Positions 42,042 through 50,857 of a DNA stretch of 64,000 nucleotides are shown here, in pieces. Below the pieces are notes generated by a model that saw only the letters and a program-made list of their open reading frames with translations, did no database searches and was not told the DNA's origin. Numbering within the stretch: the first letter of the stretch is position 1; each line of letters starts with the position of its first letter. The position numbers and the translations under genes are program-made. This DNA comes from Flemingiibacterium sp045586505 (lineage in GTDB: Bacteria > Bacillota > Clostridia > Oscillospirales > CAG-272), in contig JAZNAL010000013.1 in NCBI GenBank assembly GCA_045586505.1, forward strand, positions 1 to 64,000. The letters are read 5' to 3'.

Positions 42042-42401
42042 ATGGCAAGAGTTAAAGGCGCGATGATGACTCGCAAGAGAAGAAATAAAATGCTCAAGCT
42101 CGCTAAGGGCTACTGGGGCGCTAAGTCTAAGCACTTCAAGATGGCTAAAGAGCAGGTAATGAAGAGCGGCAACTATGCTTTCGCAGGCAGAAAGATGAAG
42201 AAGAGAGACTTCCGTTCTCTCTGGATCACCAGAATCTCCGCGCAGGCAAAGGTATGCGGCATGAATTACTCCACTCTTATGCACGGTCTCAAGGTAGCAG
42301 GTATCGACCTCAATCGCAAGATGCTCGCTGAGATCGCTGTTTCCGATAAGGATGCGTTCGCTGCAATCGCAGAGCAGGCTAAAGCAGCTCTCGCAAAGTA
42401 A
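42042..42401 (+). CDS. rplT: Ribosomal protein L20
   Basis: 119 residues. MARVKGAMMTRKRRNKMLKL and RDFRSLWITRISAQAK with NYSTLMHGLKVAGIDLNRK are diagnostic for bL20. It helps early 50S assembly and probably regulates the operon through the infC leader. CCGGAGGAT lies about ten bases before the ATG. Confidence 0.96.
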   Translation: MARVKGAMMTRKRRNKMLKLAKGYWGAKSKHFKMAKEQVMKSGNYAFAGRKMKKRDFRSLWITRISAQAKVCGMNYSTLMHGLKVAGIDLNRKMLAEIAVSDKDAFAAIAEQAKAALAK

Positions 42402-42413
42402 TTATAAAGATTA

Positions 42414-42437
42414 AAAACCGGCTCACACCGGTTTTTT
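42414..42437 (+). terminator. Terminator of infC-rpmI-rplT
   Basis: AAAACCGG pairs with CCGGTTTT, loop CTCACA, followed by TT. Confidence 0.8.
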
Positions 42438-42467
42438 CTTTTTAACACACTCAAAAGGAGACACAAG

Positions 42468-43280
42468 ATGGCTTCCTTTTCAAAAGAAATAATAACCAGT
42501 CGTCAGAACCCGCTCGTTACTCGGATTTCAAAGCTGTCCGATAAAAAACACCGCGATGCGGAGGGACTTTTTCGCATCGACGGAGTCAAACTGTATGCGG
42601 AGGCAATTAAAAGCGGTGTTTCTGTTGAATACACCTTTATAGCTGAGTCGAAGCGGGAAAAGCTGACGCGGGAGCTTGAAAATGAGCTTGTAGCTGCCGA
42701 CGGCACCGTCGTTTTCGTTTCAGATGAGGTGCTCTCGAAGCTGACCGATGAGTCCGCACCGCAGGGAATAGTCGCTGCGGCGAAAAAGTTCGATCTTGAG
42801 GTGGCGGATGTACCGTGTGGTGATTTCCGCTCGTTGTATCTGTCACAGCTTCGTGACCCTGGCAATTTGGGAACGGTAATACGTACTGCGTACGCCTTCG
42901 GTATCGATCGGGTCTACATCAGCTCCGACTGCGCGGATATATATTCGCCCAAGGTGATACGTGCGGCGATGGGAACGGTGTTCCGTCAGCGTGTGTCCGT
43001 TGTGGCGGATGAGATAGCTTTTGCGGACCGAATGAAAGCGGCAGGATGCCCCATCTATGCTGCGGCGCTCCGTCACGATGCAATGAAGCTTGGCTCGTTT
43101 GAGATGCCGAAGCGTGTATGCTTTGCAGTCGGCAACGAGGGCCACGGACTCGCCGAGGGCTTTATCGAATCCTGCACGAAAGCGGTGTTCATTCCCATGG
43201 CGGAGGGCTGTGAATCGCTCAATGCCGCATCGGCGGCAACGGCGCTTATTTGGGAGATGCAGAGGAACTCTTTATGTTAA
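42468..43280 (+). CDS. SpoU/TrmH-family RNA 2'-O-methyltransferase
   Basis: 270 residues. An N-terminal L30e-like substrate domain (about 1-100, including VTRISKLSDKKHRDAEGLF) precedes the SPOUT domain. The three knot motifs are LRDPGNLGTVIRTAYAFG, CFAVGNEGHGL and IPMAEGCESLNAASAA. It methylates a ribose in rRNA or tRNA; the exact site is unknown. AAAGGAGA lies about eight bases before the ATG. It follows the ribosomal-protein operon terminator. Directly behind its stop lies a nagA remnant in the same frame. Confidence 0.9.
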   Translation: MASFSKEIITSRQNPLVTRISKLSDKKHRDAEGLFRIDGVKLYAEAIKSGVSVEYTFIAESKREKLTRELENELVAADGTVVFVSDEVLSKLTDESAPQGIVAAAKKFDLEVADVPCGDFRSLYLSQLRDPGNLGTVIRTAYAFGIDRVYISSDCADIYSPKVIRAAMGTVFRQRVSVVADEIAFADRMKAAGCPIYAAALRHDAMKLGSFEMPKRVCFAVGNEGHGLAEGFIESCTKAVFIPMAEGCESLNAASAATALIWEMQRNSLC

Positions 43281-43322
43281 GGGAATCATACTGACAACGG
43301 CATCATATGCTACCATTGTGAT

Positions 43323-43481
43323 GTTAAGAAAACTATACCTTATGCAACGATAAATCCTGCACGTATGATCGGCGCAGACAATCGTATCGGCTCGCTTGGG
43401 GTAGGGAAATATGCAGACTTTATACTGCTCGGTGACGATTTGTCCCGCGAGAGCGTATATGTCCGCGGCGTAAAACAGTAA
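43323..43481 (+). pseudogene. C-terminal remnant of a NagA-like deacetylase
   Basis: Translation in the frame of the upstream methyltransferase, after its stop, gives ATINPARMIGADNRIGSLG, then VGKYADFILLG and SVYVRGVKQ, then TAA at 43479. This matches the last about 50 residues of N-acetylglucosamine-6-phosphate deacetylase. It is related to, but clearly different from, the end of the intact nagA at 4093-5235. No start or SD belongs to it, so it is a leftover from a deletion. Confidence 0.75.
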
Positions 43482-43502
43482 TTAATAAAGGAGGATATTA
43501 CA

Positions 43503-45467
43503 ATGTGTAACTGTCCCAATCATAATAAAGGAAAATATTATATAACCACCGCCATTGCGTACGGTTCGGGTAAGCCGCATATCGGCAACACCTATGAGGT
43601 TATCATGACCGACGCAGTTGCTCGCCGTAAGCGTCAGGAGGGATACGATGTATTCTTTATGACCGGCACAGACGAGCACGGTATGAAGATTGAAAACCTT
43701 GCAAAAGATAAGGGCGTTTCTCCGAAGGAATACGTTGACAACGTCGCAGAGATAATCAAGGGTATCTGGGACGGAGTTGGTGCATCTTACGATAAGTTTA
43801 TCCGTACCACAGATGACTATCACGAAGAAACCGTCAAAAAGGTATTCAAGAAGCTCTATGAGCAGGGCGATATTTACAAGGGCTCCTATGAGGGGTGGTA
43901 CTGCGTTCCCTGTGAGTCGTTCTTCACAGATACACAGGCAGTTGACGGCAAGTGCCCCGACTGCGGACGTCCCGTTGAAAAGGCAAATGAGGAAGCTTAC
44001 TTCTTCAAAATGAGCAAATATCAGGATAAGCTTCTCAAATTCATCGAGGAGAATCCCGATTATATCGAGCCTGAGCTTCGCAAAAAGGAAATGGTCAACA
44101 ACTTCCTTAAAGCAGGGCTCCAGGATCTCTGCGTTTCTCGTACCTCGTTCAAATGGGGTATTCCCGTTGATTTCGATGACAAGCACGTCGTTTACGTTTG
44201 GCTTGATGCTCTCTTCAACTACGCAACGGGCGTTGGTCTGCGTATCGATGACGAGGGAAATATCGTTCCGAATGAGGAGTTTAACAAGTGGTGGCCCTGT
44301 GACGTTCACGTTATCGGTAAAGACATCATGCGCTTCCATTCCATTTATTGGACTATATTCCTTATGGCACTAGGACTTCCGCTTCCCAAGAAGATTTTCG
44401 GTCATCCGTGGTTCAACTTCGGTGCGGATAAGATGTCGAAGTCAAAGGGTAATGTTATTTACGCCGACGATCTCGTAAAGCGCTTCGGTCTTGACGGTGT
44501 TCGTCATTACTGCCTTGCGGAGATGCCCTACGCTTCAGACGGAAGCATCACATATGACGCAATAATCGCACGTTACAATGCCGACCTTGCAAACAATCTC
44601 GGTAACCTTGTCAGCCGTACACTTGCGATGACACACAAGTATTTCGGCGGTGTAGTTCAGGAAGCAAACACCAATGATGCGCTTGACGACGAGCTTCGTG
44701 CAGCGTGCGCGGCGACTGTAAAAGCGGTTGCCGAAAATATGGACAGCTTCCACATTGCGGACGCTTCCGATGCGATTTTCGCGCTTCTTCGCCGTGCGAA
44801 CAAGTATATCGACGAGACTGCTCCGTGGGTTCTTGCCAAGGATGAAGCATCGAAGCCGAGACTCGGTACGGTGCTCTATAACCTGCTTGAAGTGATCCGT
44901 ATCAGTGCGGTGCTGCTTGAGCCGTTTATGCCGACTACATCTGCATCTATCCTCGATCAGCTTGCGACAGATGCGAGAAGTCTTGACAGCGTGAACGAGG
45001 TCGGCGGACTTAAGGCGGGCGTCACCGTTGCTGAGGCAAAGCCTATGTTTGCACGTATCGACGAAGCAAAGATGCTTGCCGAAATCGAAGCTGAACGTGA
45101 AGCATGGCTCAAGGCAAACGCTCCCATCGAAAAGCCCGAGGGATGCGCTATCATCGGCTTTGACGATTTTATGAAGGTCGAGCTTCGCACCGCACAGGTC
45201 ATCGCCTGCGAGCCTGTAAAGAAGGCGAAGAAGCTGCTCTGCCTCCAGCTTGATCTCGGTTACGAGAAGCGTCAGGTGGTATCGGGCATTGCTCAGTTCT
45301 ACAAGCCTGAGGATCTCATCGGCAAAAAGCTTATCATGGTGGCAAATCTTGCTCCCGCAAAGCTGTGCGGAGTTGAGTCTAACGGTATGATCCTTGCATC
45401 CGGTGAAGAGACCGTCCGCGTGGTATTCCTTGATCCCGAGACACCTCTCGGAGAAAGAGTAAGATAA
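43503..45467 (+). CDS. metG: Methionyl-tRNA synthetase
   Basis: 654 residues. Class I motifs HIGN (27-30, within KPHIGNTY) and KMSKS (FGADKMSKSKGN, near 307) are present. The connective domain has one CxxC-type zinc knuckle (CVPCESF and CPDCG). A C-terminal OB-fold tRNA-binding domain, starting with DFMKVELRTAQVI, makes it a dimeric form. AAGGAGG lies about eight bases before the ATG. No T-box precedes it. tatD begins at the base after its stop. Confidence 0.96.
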   Translation: MCNCPNHNKGKYYITTAIAYGSGKPHIGNTYEVIMTDAVARRKRQEGYDVFFMTGTDEHGMKIENLAKDKGVSPKEYVDNVAEIIKGIWDGVGASYDKFIRTTDDYHEETVKKVFKKLYEQGDIYKGSYEGWYCVPCESFFTDTQAVDGKCPDCGRPVEKANEEAYFFKMSKYQDKLLKFIEENPDYIEPELRKKEMVNNFLKAGLQDLCVSRTSFKWGIPVDFDDKHVVYVWLDALFNYATGVGLRIDDEGNIVPNEEFNKWWPCDVHVIGKDIMRFHSIYWTIFLMALGLPLPKKIFGHPWFNFGADKMSKSKGNVIYADDLVKRFGLDGVRHYCLAEMPYASDGSITYDAIIARYNADLANNLGNLVSRTLAMTHKYFGGVVQEANTNDALDDELRAACAATVKAVAENMDSFHIADASDAIFALLRRANKYIDETAPWVLAKDEASKPRLGTVLYNLLEVIRISAVLLEPFMPTTSASILDQLATDARSLDSVNEVGGLKAGVTVAEAKPMFARIDEAKMLAEIEAEREAWLKANAPIEKPEGCAIIGFDDFMKVELRTAQVIACEPVKKAKKLLCLQLDLGYEKRQVVSGIAQFYKPEDLIGKKLIMVANLAPAKLCGVESNGMILASGEETVRVVFLDPETPLGERVR

Positions 45468-46280
45468 ATGGAATTCGATTTCAAAGCGACACGCGTGCTT
45501 CCCATCTTCGATACGCACGCACATTACAACGACAGCCGCTTTGACGATGAAATAGACGGCGGCAAGGACATAGTCCTTGCCGCTCTGCTATCGGAGAATG
45601 TTAGATACATCGTCAACGCCGGCACAAATCTTAATTCCTGCCTTGAGTGCATCGCCCTTGCGGAGAAATATCCGGAGCTTTATGCAACCGCTGGCATCCA
45701 TCCCGGAGATATCGATCCCGATGATGATATTGATGCGGTGATGGAGGAGCTACGCTCATTGCTTGCTCATCCGAAGGTTCGTGCCCTAGGTGAGATCGGC
45801 CTCGATTATTACTGGGACGATCAGCCCCGCGAGGTACAGAAATTATGGTTCCGCCGTCAGCTTGAGCTGGCGCGCGAGCTGAAAATGCCCGTGACTATCC
45901 ATGACCGTGATGCACATGGGGATGTTATGGACATTCTGTGGGAATATCCCGATGTCACAGGCGAATTTCACAGCTTTTCCGGCAGTGCGGAGATGGCACG
46001 TCAGTTAGTGAATCGCGGGTGGTATATCTCCTTTTCCGGCGTTATCACCTTCAAAAATGCCGCAAGACTTGCGGAAATCGTGCCCACGGTGCCGCTTGAC
46101 CGCGTAATGATCGAGACGGATGCGCCATATCTTGCGCCCGTACCCTATCGCGGAAAGTTGAACCATTCGGGACTGATGGAATACACCGCTATGCGCGCCG
46201 CTGAACTTTACGGCATCACGGCAGAGGAATTCTGCCGCCATGCGTACGAGAACGCTTGCCGGTTTTTTGGTATACAATAA
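45468..46280 (+). CDS. tatD: TatD-family metal-dependent deoxyribonuclease
   Basis: 270 residues. TIM-barrel metal ligands occur in order: FDTHAHYND, GEIGLDYYWD, IHDRDAHGD, FHSFSGS and ETDAPYLAPVPYRG. TatD enzymes are 3'-5' DNases or RNA-processing nucleases; some have been tied to D-aminoacyl-tRNA turnover. It starts immediately after the metG stop, without a gap, a pairing common in Firmicutes. A terminator follows at 46279. Confidence 0.92.
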   Translation: MEFDFKATRVLPIFDTHAHYNDSRFDDEIDGGKDIVLAALLSENVRYIVNAGTNLNSCLECIALAEKYPELYATAGIHPGDIDPDDDIDAVMEELRSLLAHPKVRALGEIGLDYYWDDQPREVQKLWFRRQLELARELKMPVTIHDRDAHGDVMDILWEYPDVTGEFHSFSGSAEMARQLVNRGWYISFSGVITFKNAARLAEIVPTVPLDRVMIETDAPYLAPVPYRGKLNHSGLMEYTAMRAAELYGITAEEFCRHAYENACRFFGIQ

Positions 46281-46310
46281 AAATCCACCCGCACTGCGGG
46301 TGGATTTTTA
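46279..46310 (+). terminator. Terminator of metG-tatD
   Basis: AAAATCCACCCGC pairs with GCGGGTGGATTTTT. Confidence 0.9.
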
Positions 46311-46380
46311 TTACATAAATGTCTTGTGATCGGAGCAATTTTAGTTGAAGTTTTCGTCTTGCTTCTTTAGGACAGACAAA

Positions 46381-48777
46381 TCAAGCGCGGAGAGTGATGC
46401 CAAGCTCACGATCAAGCAGGGTGAGGATCTTCTTGGAGGTCTTGTCAGCTTCCTCGTCGGTAAGGGTGCGGTCGGGAGCGCGGAGGGTGACCTTGAATGC
46501 TACGCTCTTTTTGCCCTCACCGAGCTGCTTGCCGCGGTATACGTCGAACAGCTTGATGTCCTCAACGGTCTTTCCGCCTGCCTTTCTCATAACCGCCTCG
46601 ATAGCACCTACTTCAAGCTCGTCATCGCATACAAACGCGAAGTCGCGGGTGGTTGCGGGGAACTTGGGCAAAGCTCTAAACTGCTTTGTAAGGTTTGCTT
46701 TAGCAAACAGATTCTCGAAATCGAGGTCAGCCACATATACGGGAACATCGATCTCGTAGCCCTGGGATACTGCAGGATGGATCTCGCCGATGGTGCCGAG
46801 CACGGTTCCGTCTGCTGTAACGATATTCGCACAGCGTCCGGGGTGGAATGCACCGTTTTCGCGGTCTGCCACATAGGAAGCATCGGTAATGCCTGCCTTG
46901 TCAAGCAGTCTGTCGCACATACCCTTTAAGGTGTAGAAATCACCGTCACGGAAGAAGCCGATGGTGATGCGGCGGCGCTCCTCGGGAAGATTCTTCGGAT
47001 CCTCGTCGGGAATGTAGATCTTCGCCATTTCATAAAGAGCGGTTTTTTCGTCGTGATAGTTGTGGTTGCGGGAGAGCACCTCAAGCATAGAGGGGATAGC
47101 GGTGGTACGCATTATGCTGGTGTCCTCGCCGAGAGGATTGGAGATAACGATGGACTTGCGGCGGGGATCGTTTTCAGCCATTGCGATCTTGTCGTAATAC
47201 TTGGGGCTGATGAAGGAGAAGGTCTCGCACTCGTAGAGTCCCATTGCGCAGAGGGTGTCAGCGCAGAGCAGCTCGAACTTCTGAATGGGAGTACGGCTGC
47301 CGGAGGTGATGGGAGTTACGAACTTGGTCGACTTAATGGTATCGTAGCCGTAGATGCGGAGGATCTCCTCGGCAACATCGTTCATGCAGCGGACGTCGGC
47401 GCGGAAGGAGGGAACTGTGAGTGTATCGCCGTCGATACCGAACTCTAACTTGCGAAGCACGTCCTTCATATAATCCTCGGAAACATCGAGACCCAGGAAA
47501 GCATTGATGCGGTCTGCCTCGAGCTTCATCTTGTAGGGCTCTTCCTTGCCCTTGTAAACATCAATGGTGCCGTCAACAACATCGCCAGCTCCAAGCAAAG
47601 TAACAAGCTCGCAGGCACGGTCAAGTGCGGGCATGGTGTTTTCGGGATCGAGGCCCTTTTCAAAGCGTCCCGAGGATTCGGTGCGCATGCCCTGACTCTT
47701 TGCGGTAACACGAACTGAGCTTCCGAGGAAGTTTGCGCTTTCGAATACAACGGTTGCGGTGCTGTCCTTGATCTCGGAGTTTGCGCCGCCCATAACGCCC
47801 GCAAGCGCTACAGCCTTCTTTTCGTCGGCGATTACGAGATTAGTGGAGTTAAGAGTGTGATCGATATCGTCAAGAGACTTGAAGATCTCACCGTCGGCGG
47901 CGTTTCTTACGATGATCTTAGAGCCGTCGAGGCAGGAGTAGTCGAATGCGTGCATGGGCTGACCGTATTCGAGCATTACGTAGTTGGTGATGTCAACGAT
48001 ATTGTTGATAGGACGAACACCCGATGCGCGAAGTCTCATTCTGAGCCACAGCGGAGAGGGGGCGATCTTTACATTTTTAACTACGCGAGCGGTATAACGG
48101 GGGCAAAGCTCCGCGTTTTGAACGTCGACGGAGAGATAGTTGCCTACATTGTCGCCGTCCTTTGCGTAGGTGACAACGGGAGTGGTGGGCTTGAACTCGC
48201 GGTCAAAGGAAACCGCGGTCTCACGCGCAAGACCGAGGACCGACAGACAGTCGGGACGGTTGGAGGTGATCTCAAACTCAACCACGGTATCGGAAAGTCC
48301 GAGCACATCGTGAATATCGTCACCGGGCTTGCAGTCGATGCCGTCCATGATGAAGATGCCGTCCTCAATGGCGCCGGGCATATCGTGGGTGGTGAGATTC
48401 AGCTCGGCGATGGAGCAGAGCATACCATTTGAGGGCACACCGCGGAGCTTGCCCGCCTTGATGTTTACACCGCCGGGGAGCTTCGAGGGAGCCTTAGCAA
48501 CGGGAACCATAGCGCCTGCGAATACATTCTGTGCGCCGGTTACGATCTGTACGGGGGTATCCTCGCCGACATCGATCTGGCAGACCCAAAGATGATCGGA
48601 GTCGGGGTGGCGTTCAAGGGAGAGAACCTTGCCCGCAACGACATTTTCGATGTCTTCACCGAGAATTTCATAGCCTTCGACCTTTGAGCCGGTAGCGGTC
48701 AGGCGGTCGCAGTATTCCTTGGGCGAGATACCGTCAAGGCTGACATAATCCTTTGCCCATTCAAGTGATAAATTCAT
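46381..48777 (-). CDS. pheT: Phenylalanyl-tRNA synthetase beta subunit
   Basis: 798 residues. Domains in order: an N-terminal EMAP/OB tRNA-binding domain (about 40-150), the B3/B4 editing domain, B5, the catalytic-like core and a C-terminal ferredoxin-fold anticodon-binding domain (last about 95 residues, ending in LTDEEADKTSKKIL). It pairs with PheS as a tetramer and edits Tyr-tRNA-Phe. GAAAGGGA lies about eight bases before the ATG. The gap of 135 bases to pheS holds a tiny open frame. Confidence 0.96.
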   Translation of the reverse strand: MNLSLEWAKDYVSLDGISPKEYCDRLTATGSKVEGYEILGEDIENVVAGKVLSLERHPDSDHLWVCQIDVGEDTPVQIVTGAQNVFAGAMVPVAKAPSKLPGGVNIKAGKLRGVPSNGMLCSIAELNLTTHDMPGAIEDGIFIMDGIDCKPGDDIHDVLGLSDTVVEFEITSNRPDCLSVLGLARETAVSFDREFKPTTPVVTYAKDGDNVGNYLSVDVQNAELCPRYTARVVKNVKIAPSPLWLRMRLRASGVRPINNIVDITNYVMLEYGQPMHAFDYSCLDGSKIIVRNAADGEIFKSLDDIDHTLNSTNLVIADEKKAVALAGVMGGANSEIKDSTATVVFESANFLGSSVRVTAKSQGMRTESSGRFEKGLDPENTMPALDRACELVTLLGAGDVVDGTIDVYKGKEEPYKMKLEADRINAFLGLDVSEDYMKDVLRKLEFGIDGDTLTVPSFRADVRCMNDVAEEILRIYGYDTIKSTKFVTPITSGSRTPIQKFELLCADTLCAMGLYECETFSFISPKYYDKIAMAENDPRRKSIVISNPLGEDTSIMRTTAIPSMLEVLSRNHNYHDEKTALYEMAKIYIPDEDPKNLPEERRRITIGFFRDGDFYTLKGMCDRLLDKAGITDASYVADRENGAFHPGRCANIVTADGTVLGTIGEIHPAVSQGYEIDVPVYVADLDFENLFAKANLTKQFRALPKFPATTRDFAFVCDDELEVGAIEAVMRKAGGKTVEDIKLFDVYRGKQLGEGKKSVAFKVTLRAPDRTLTDEEADKTSKKILTLLDRELGITLRA

Positions 48778-48912
48778 ATTTATTTCCCTTTCGTGATTAT
48801 TCGTTAAAGTATGATGGTATCGCCATCGTTAAGCGGACGGGAATTGCCGTTCCATGCATCGCGGATCGACTCGTTAAGCTTCACCGCCCGCAATATCTAT
48901 TGTAGGTGTTGA

Positions 48913-49926
48913 TTAGAACTGGTCGAGGAAGCGCACGTCGTTTTCGTAGAGGTAGCGCATATCGTCAATGCCGTATTTGATCATTGTGATACGCTCAACG
49001 CCCATACCGAATGCGAAGCCGCTGTATTCGTCAGGATCTATGTTGCAGCCGCGAAGTACGTTCGGATGTACCATGCCCGCACCGAGGATCTCAATCCAGC
49101 CCTCGCCCTTACAGAGCTTACAGCCTTTGCCGCCGCAGACGAAGCAGGAAACGTCAACCTCAGCAGACGGCTCGGTGAACGGGAAGTGGTGAGGCCTGAA
49201 GCGGATCTGTGTCTGCTCGCCGAACATAGTCTTTGCGAAGGTCTCAAGGGTTCCCTTGAGGTCGCCCATGGTGATACCCTTGTCAACTACCAGACCCTCA
49301 AGCTGATGGAACAGTGGAGAGTGGGAAGCATCCACCGCGTCGGAGCGGTATACGCGTCCGGGGGAGATAATGCGGATCGGGGGTCTCTGCTTTTCCATTG
49401 TGCGGACCTGTACGGGAGAGGTCTGCGAACGGAGCAGGATGTTTTCGGTGATATAGAAGGTGTCCTGGGTATCACGTGCAGGATGGTTTTCGGGAATGTT
49501 CAGCGCCTGGAAGTTGTAGTAGTCGTACTCTACCTCGGGGCCGTCCACGATGGAGAAGCCCATACCGATGAAGATATCCTCCATGTCCTTCTGAACCTGT
49601 GCCAGCGGATGACGCTTGCCTACAGCGGGAGCGGTTCCGGGCATTGTTACGTCAAGACGCTCGTCGAGGAGCTTCTTTGCGAGGGCGGCGGACTTCTGTG
49701 CCTCAGCCTTTTCGGCGATGGCGTTTTCGATGTACACACGCACTTCGTTTGCAAGCGCGCCGATAACGGGACGCTCTTCGGCGGAGAGCTGACCCATGCC
49801 GCGAAGCACGGCGGTGAGCTCACCCTTCTTTCCGAGGAAGCGTATTCTAAGCGCTTCGAGATCGGCATCGGGAGCCGCAAGCTCAGCGACTGCCGCTTTC
49901 CTTATCTGTTCAAGCTTTTCTTTCAT
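48913..49926 (-). CDS. pheS: Phenylalanyl-tRNA synthetase alpha subunit
   Basis: 337 residues. An N-terminal coiled coil (about 1-85) binds tRNA. Class II motifs are present: motif 2 near the arginine of PGRVYRSDAVDASHSP and motif 3 in the region GFAFGMGVERITMIKYG. KxxHPLAQ and the cysteine group CFVCGGKGCKLCKGEGW are visible. It attaches Phe to tRNA. AAAGGA lies eight bases before the ATG. A T-box leader precedes the operon. Confidence 0.96.
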   Translation of the reverse strand: MKEKLEQIRKAAVAELAAPDADLEALRIRFLGKKGELTAVLRGMGQLSAEERPVIGALANEVRVYIENAIAEKAEAQKSAALAKKLLDERLDVTMPGTAPAVGKRHPLAQVQKDMEDIFIGMGFSIVDGPEVEYDYYNFQALNIPENHPARDTQDTFYITENILLRSQTSPVQVRTMEKQRPPIRIISPGRVYRSDAVDASHSPLFHQLEGLVVDKGITMGDLKGTLETFAKTMFGEQTQIRFRPHHFPFTEPSAEVDVSCFVCGGKGCKLCKGEGWIEILGAGMVHPNVLRGCNIDPDEYSGFAFGMGVERITMIKYGIDDMRYLYENDVRFLDQF

Positions 49927-49974
49927 GGTGTTGGATCCTTTCTGTAAAACAAATTATACTATCGAGGTGTTCGC

Positions 49975-50257
49975 GACTAAAAAGCCGCTTCGCCCTCAGA
50001 AAACTCAAGGACGAAGCGGCATATTTTTATATGCGTTTCCGCGGTACCACCTTATTTTATTGCCTGTGACCAAGCAATACACTCGGCGACTCTTTAACGG
50101 GAGTCGATCGTCAACAGCTACAAGTTCCCCTTCACTGTCGATGCTCGTGAGCGAAACGCCATACCGTCGGGGAAGGGACCGCTCGCACCCATGCCAAAGC
50201 AAGGCGGTCATCTCTGTGCATTCCCAAAATGCGGCAGGCAAACTCCATCATCGCATT
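49975..50257 (-). promoter_or_regulatory. T-box leader of pheST
   Basis: Leftward, the T-box sequence GGTGGTACCGCGG lies at 50052-50040. It is followed by a terminator stem (GCCGCTTCGTCC with the GGGCGAAGCGGC arm, then TTTTTAG) at 50019-49979. Upstream about 190 bases form stem I and further stems. Uncharged tRNA-Phe should favour the antiterminator. A TTC triplet at 50174-50172 is a candidate Phe specifier; I could not confirm its place in the loop. Confidence 0.9.
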
Positions 50258-50263
50258 TATATC

Positions 50264-50292
50264 AGTATAGCACAGTTTTTTGAAAAAAGCAA
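50264..50292 (-). promoter_or_regulatory. Promoter of pheST
   Basis: Leftward TTGCTT (50292-50287), 17 bases, TATACT (50269-50264), with a TG one base before the -10. Confidence 0.75.
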
Positions 50293-50386
50293 GAGGGTAC
50301 GGGAAGTTTTTTGAAATTTTTTGAAAATAACAAGAATTAAACATTTTTAATCGCTTTTTAACAGTCTTCGAATAGCATAAAAGAAA

Positions 50387-50433
50387 AAAGACCATGTCCG
50401 CGTTTTTTGCAGACATGGTCCTTATATCAATGC
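50387..50433 (-). terminator. Terminator of the HPr-like gene
   Basis: Leftward GGACCATGTCTGC pairs with GCGGACATGGTC, followed by TTTTTTC. Confidence 0.85.
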
Positions 50434-50441
50434 TTTAAGTG

Positions 50442-50669
50442 TCAGATGATATAGGGGTTGATCTCTTCCATGAGCGCTTCAGCATTCTCGCTGTGAGCGG
50501 TGAGCTGGATGGGCTTGAGAAGGTCAAGAGAGAAGATGCCCATGATGGACTTTGCGTCAACTATGTAACGTCCGGACATGAGGTCGATATCCATATCATA
50601 CTTTGATACGATATTTACAAAATTGCGTACATCCTCGATAGAGGAGAGCTTGATATCTACTGTTTTCAT
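50442..50669 (-). CDS. HPr-like protein without the PTS histidine (Crh-like)
   Basis: 75 residues with the HPr open-faced sandwich pattern. The segment VDAKSIMGIFSLDL matches HPr around regulatory Ser46, and here Ser41 is the equivalent. The active-site GxHARP is replaced by SSIEDVR, so the residue at the His15 position is Ser and PTS phosphotransfer should be impossible. This resembles Crh of Bacillus, which works only through Ser46 phosphorylation by HPr kinase. AAGGAG lies about 12 bases before the ATG. It has its own promoter and terminator. Confidence 0.85.
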   Translation of the reverse strand: MKTVDIKLSSIEDVRNFVNIVSKYDMDIDLMSGRYIVDAKSIMGIFSLDLLKPIQLTAHSENAEALMEEINPYII

Positions 50670-50702
50670 GATAATTCAACTCCTTTTGTTATTTACATAT
50701 AT

Positions 50703-50731
50703 ATAATATCCTAAATTCCGTATTTTGTCAA
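50703..50731 (-). promoter_or_regulatory. Promoter of the HPr-like gene
   Basis: Leftward TTGACA (50731-50726), 17 bases, TATTAT (50708-50703). Confidence 0.75.
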
Positions 50732-50857
50732 TAGCTATAACGTAAATTTTTTGCGAGAGCTTTCAAGCGTTATTAGCGATTCGACTTACACCGTATCGGA
50801 ATGACGATTTCATATTAAAATGGTATAAATTATGTCAGAATATGTATCGCGCCTTGT

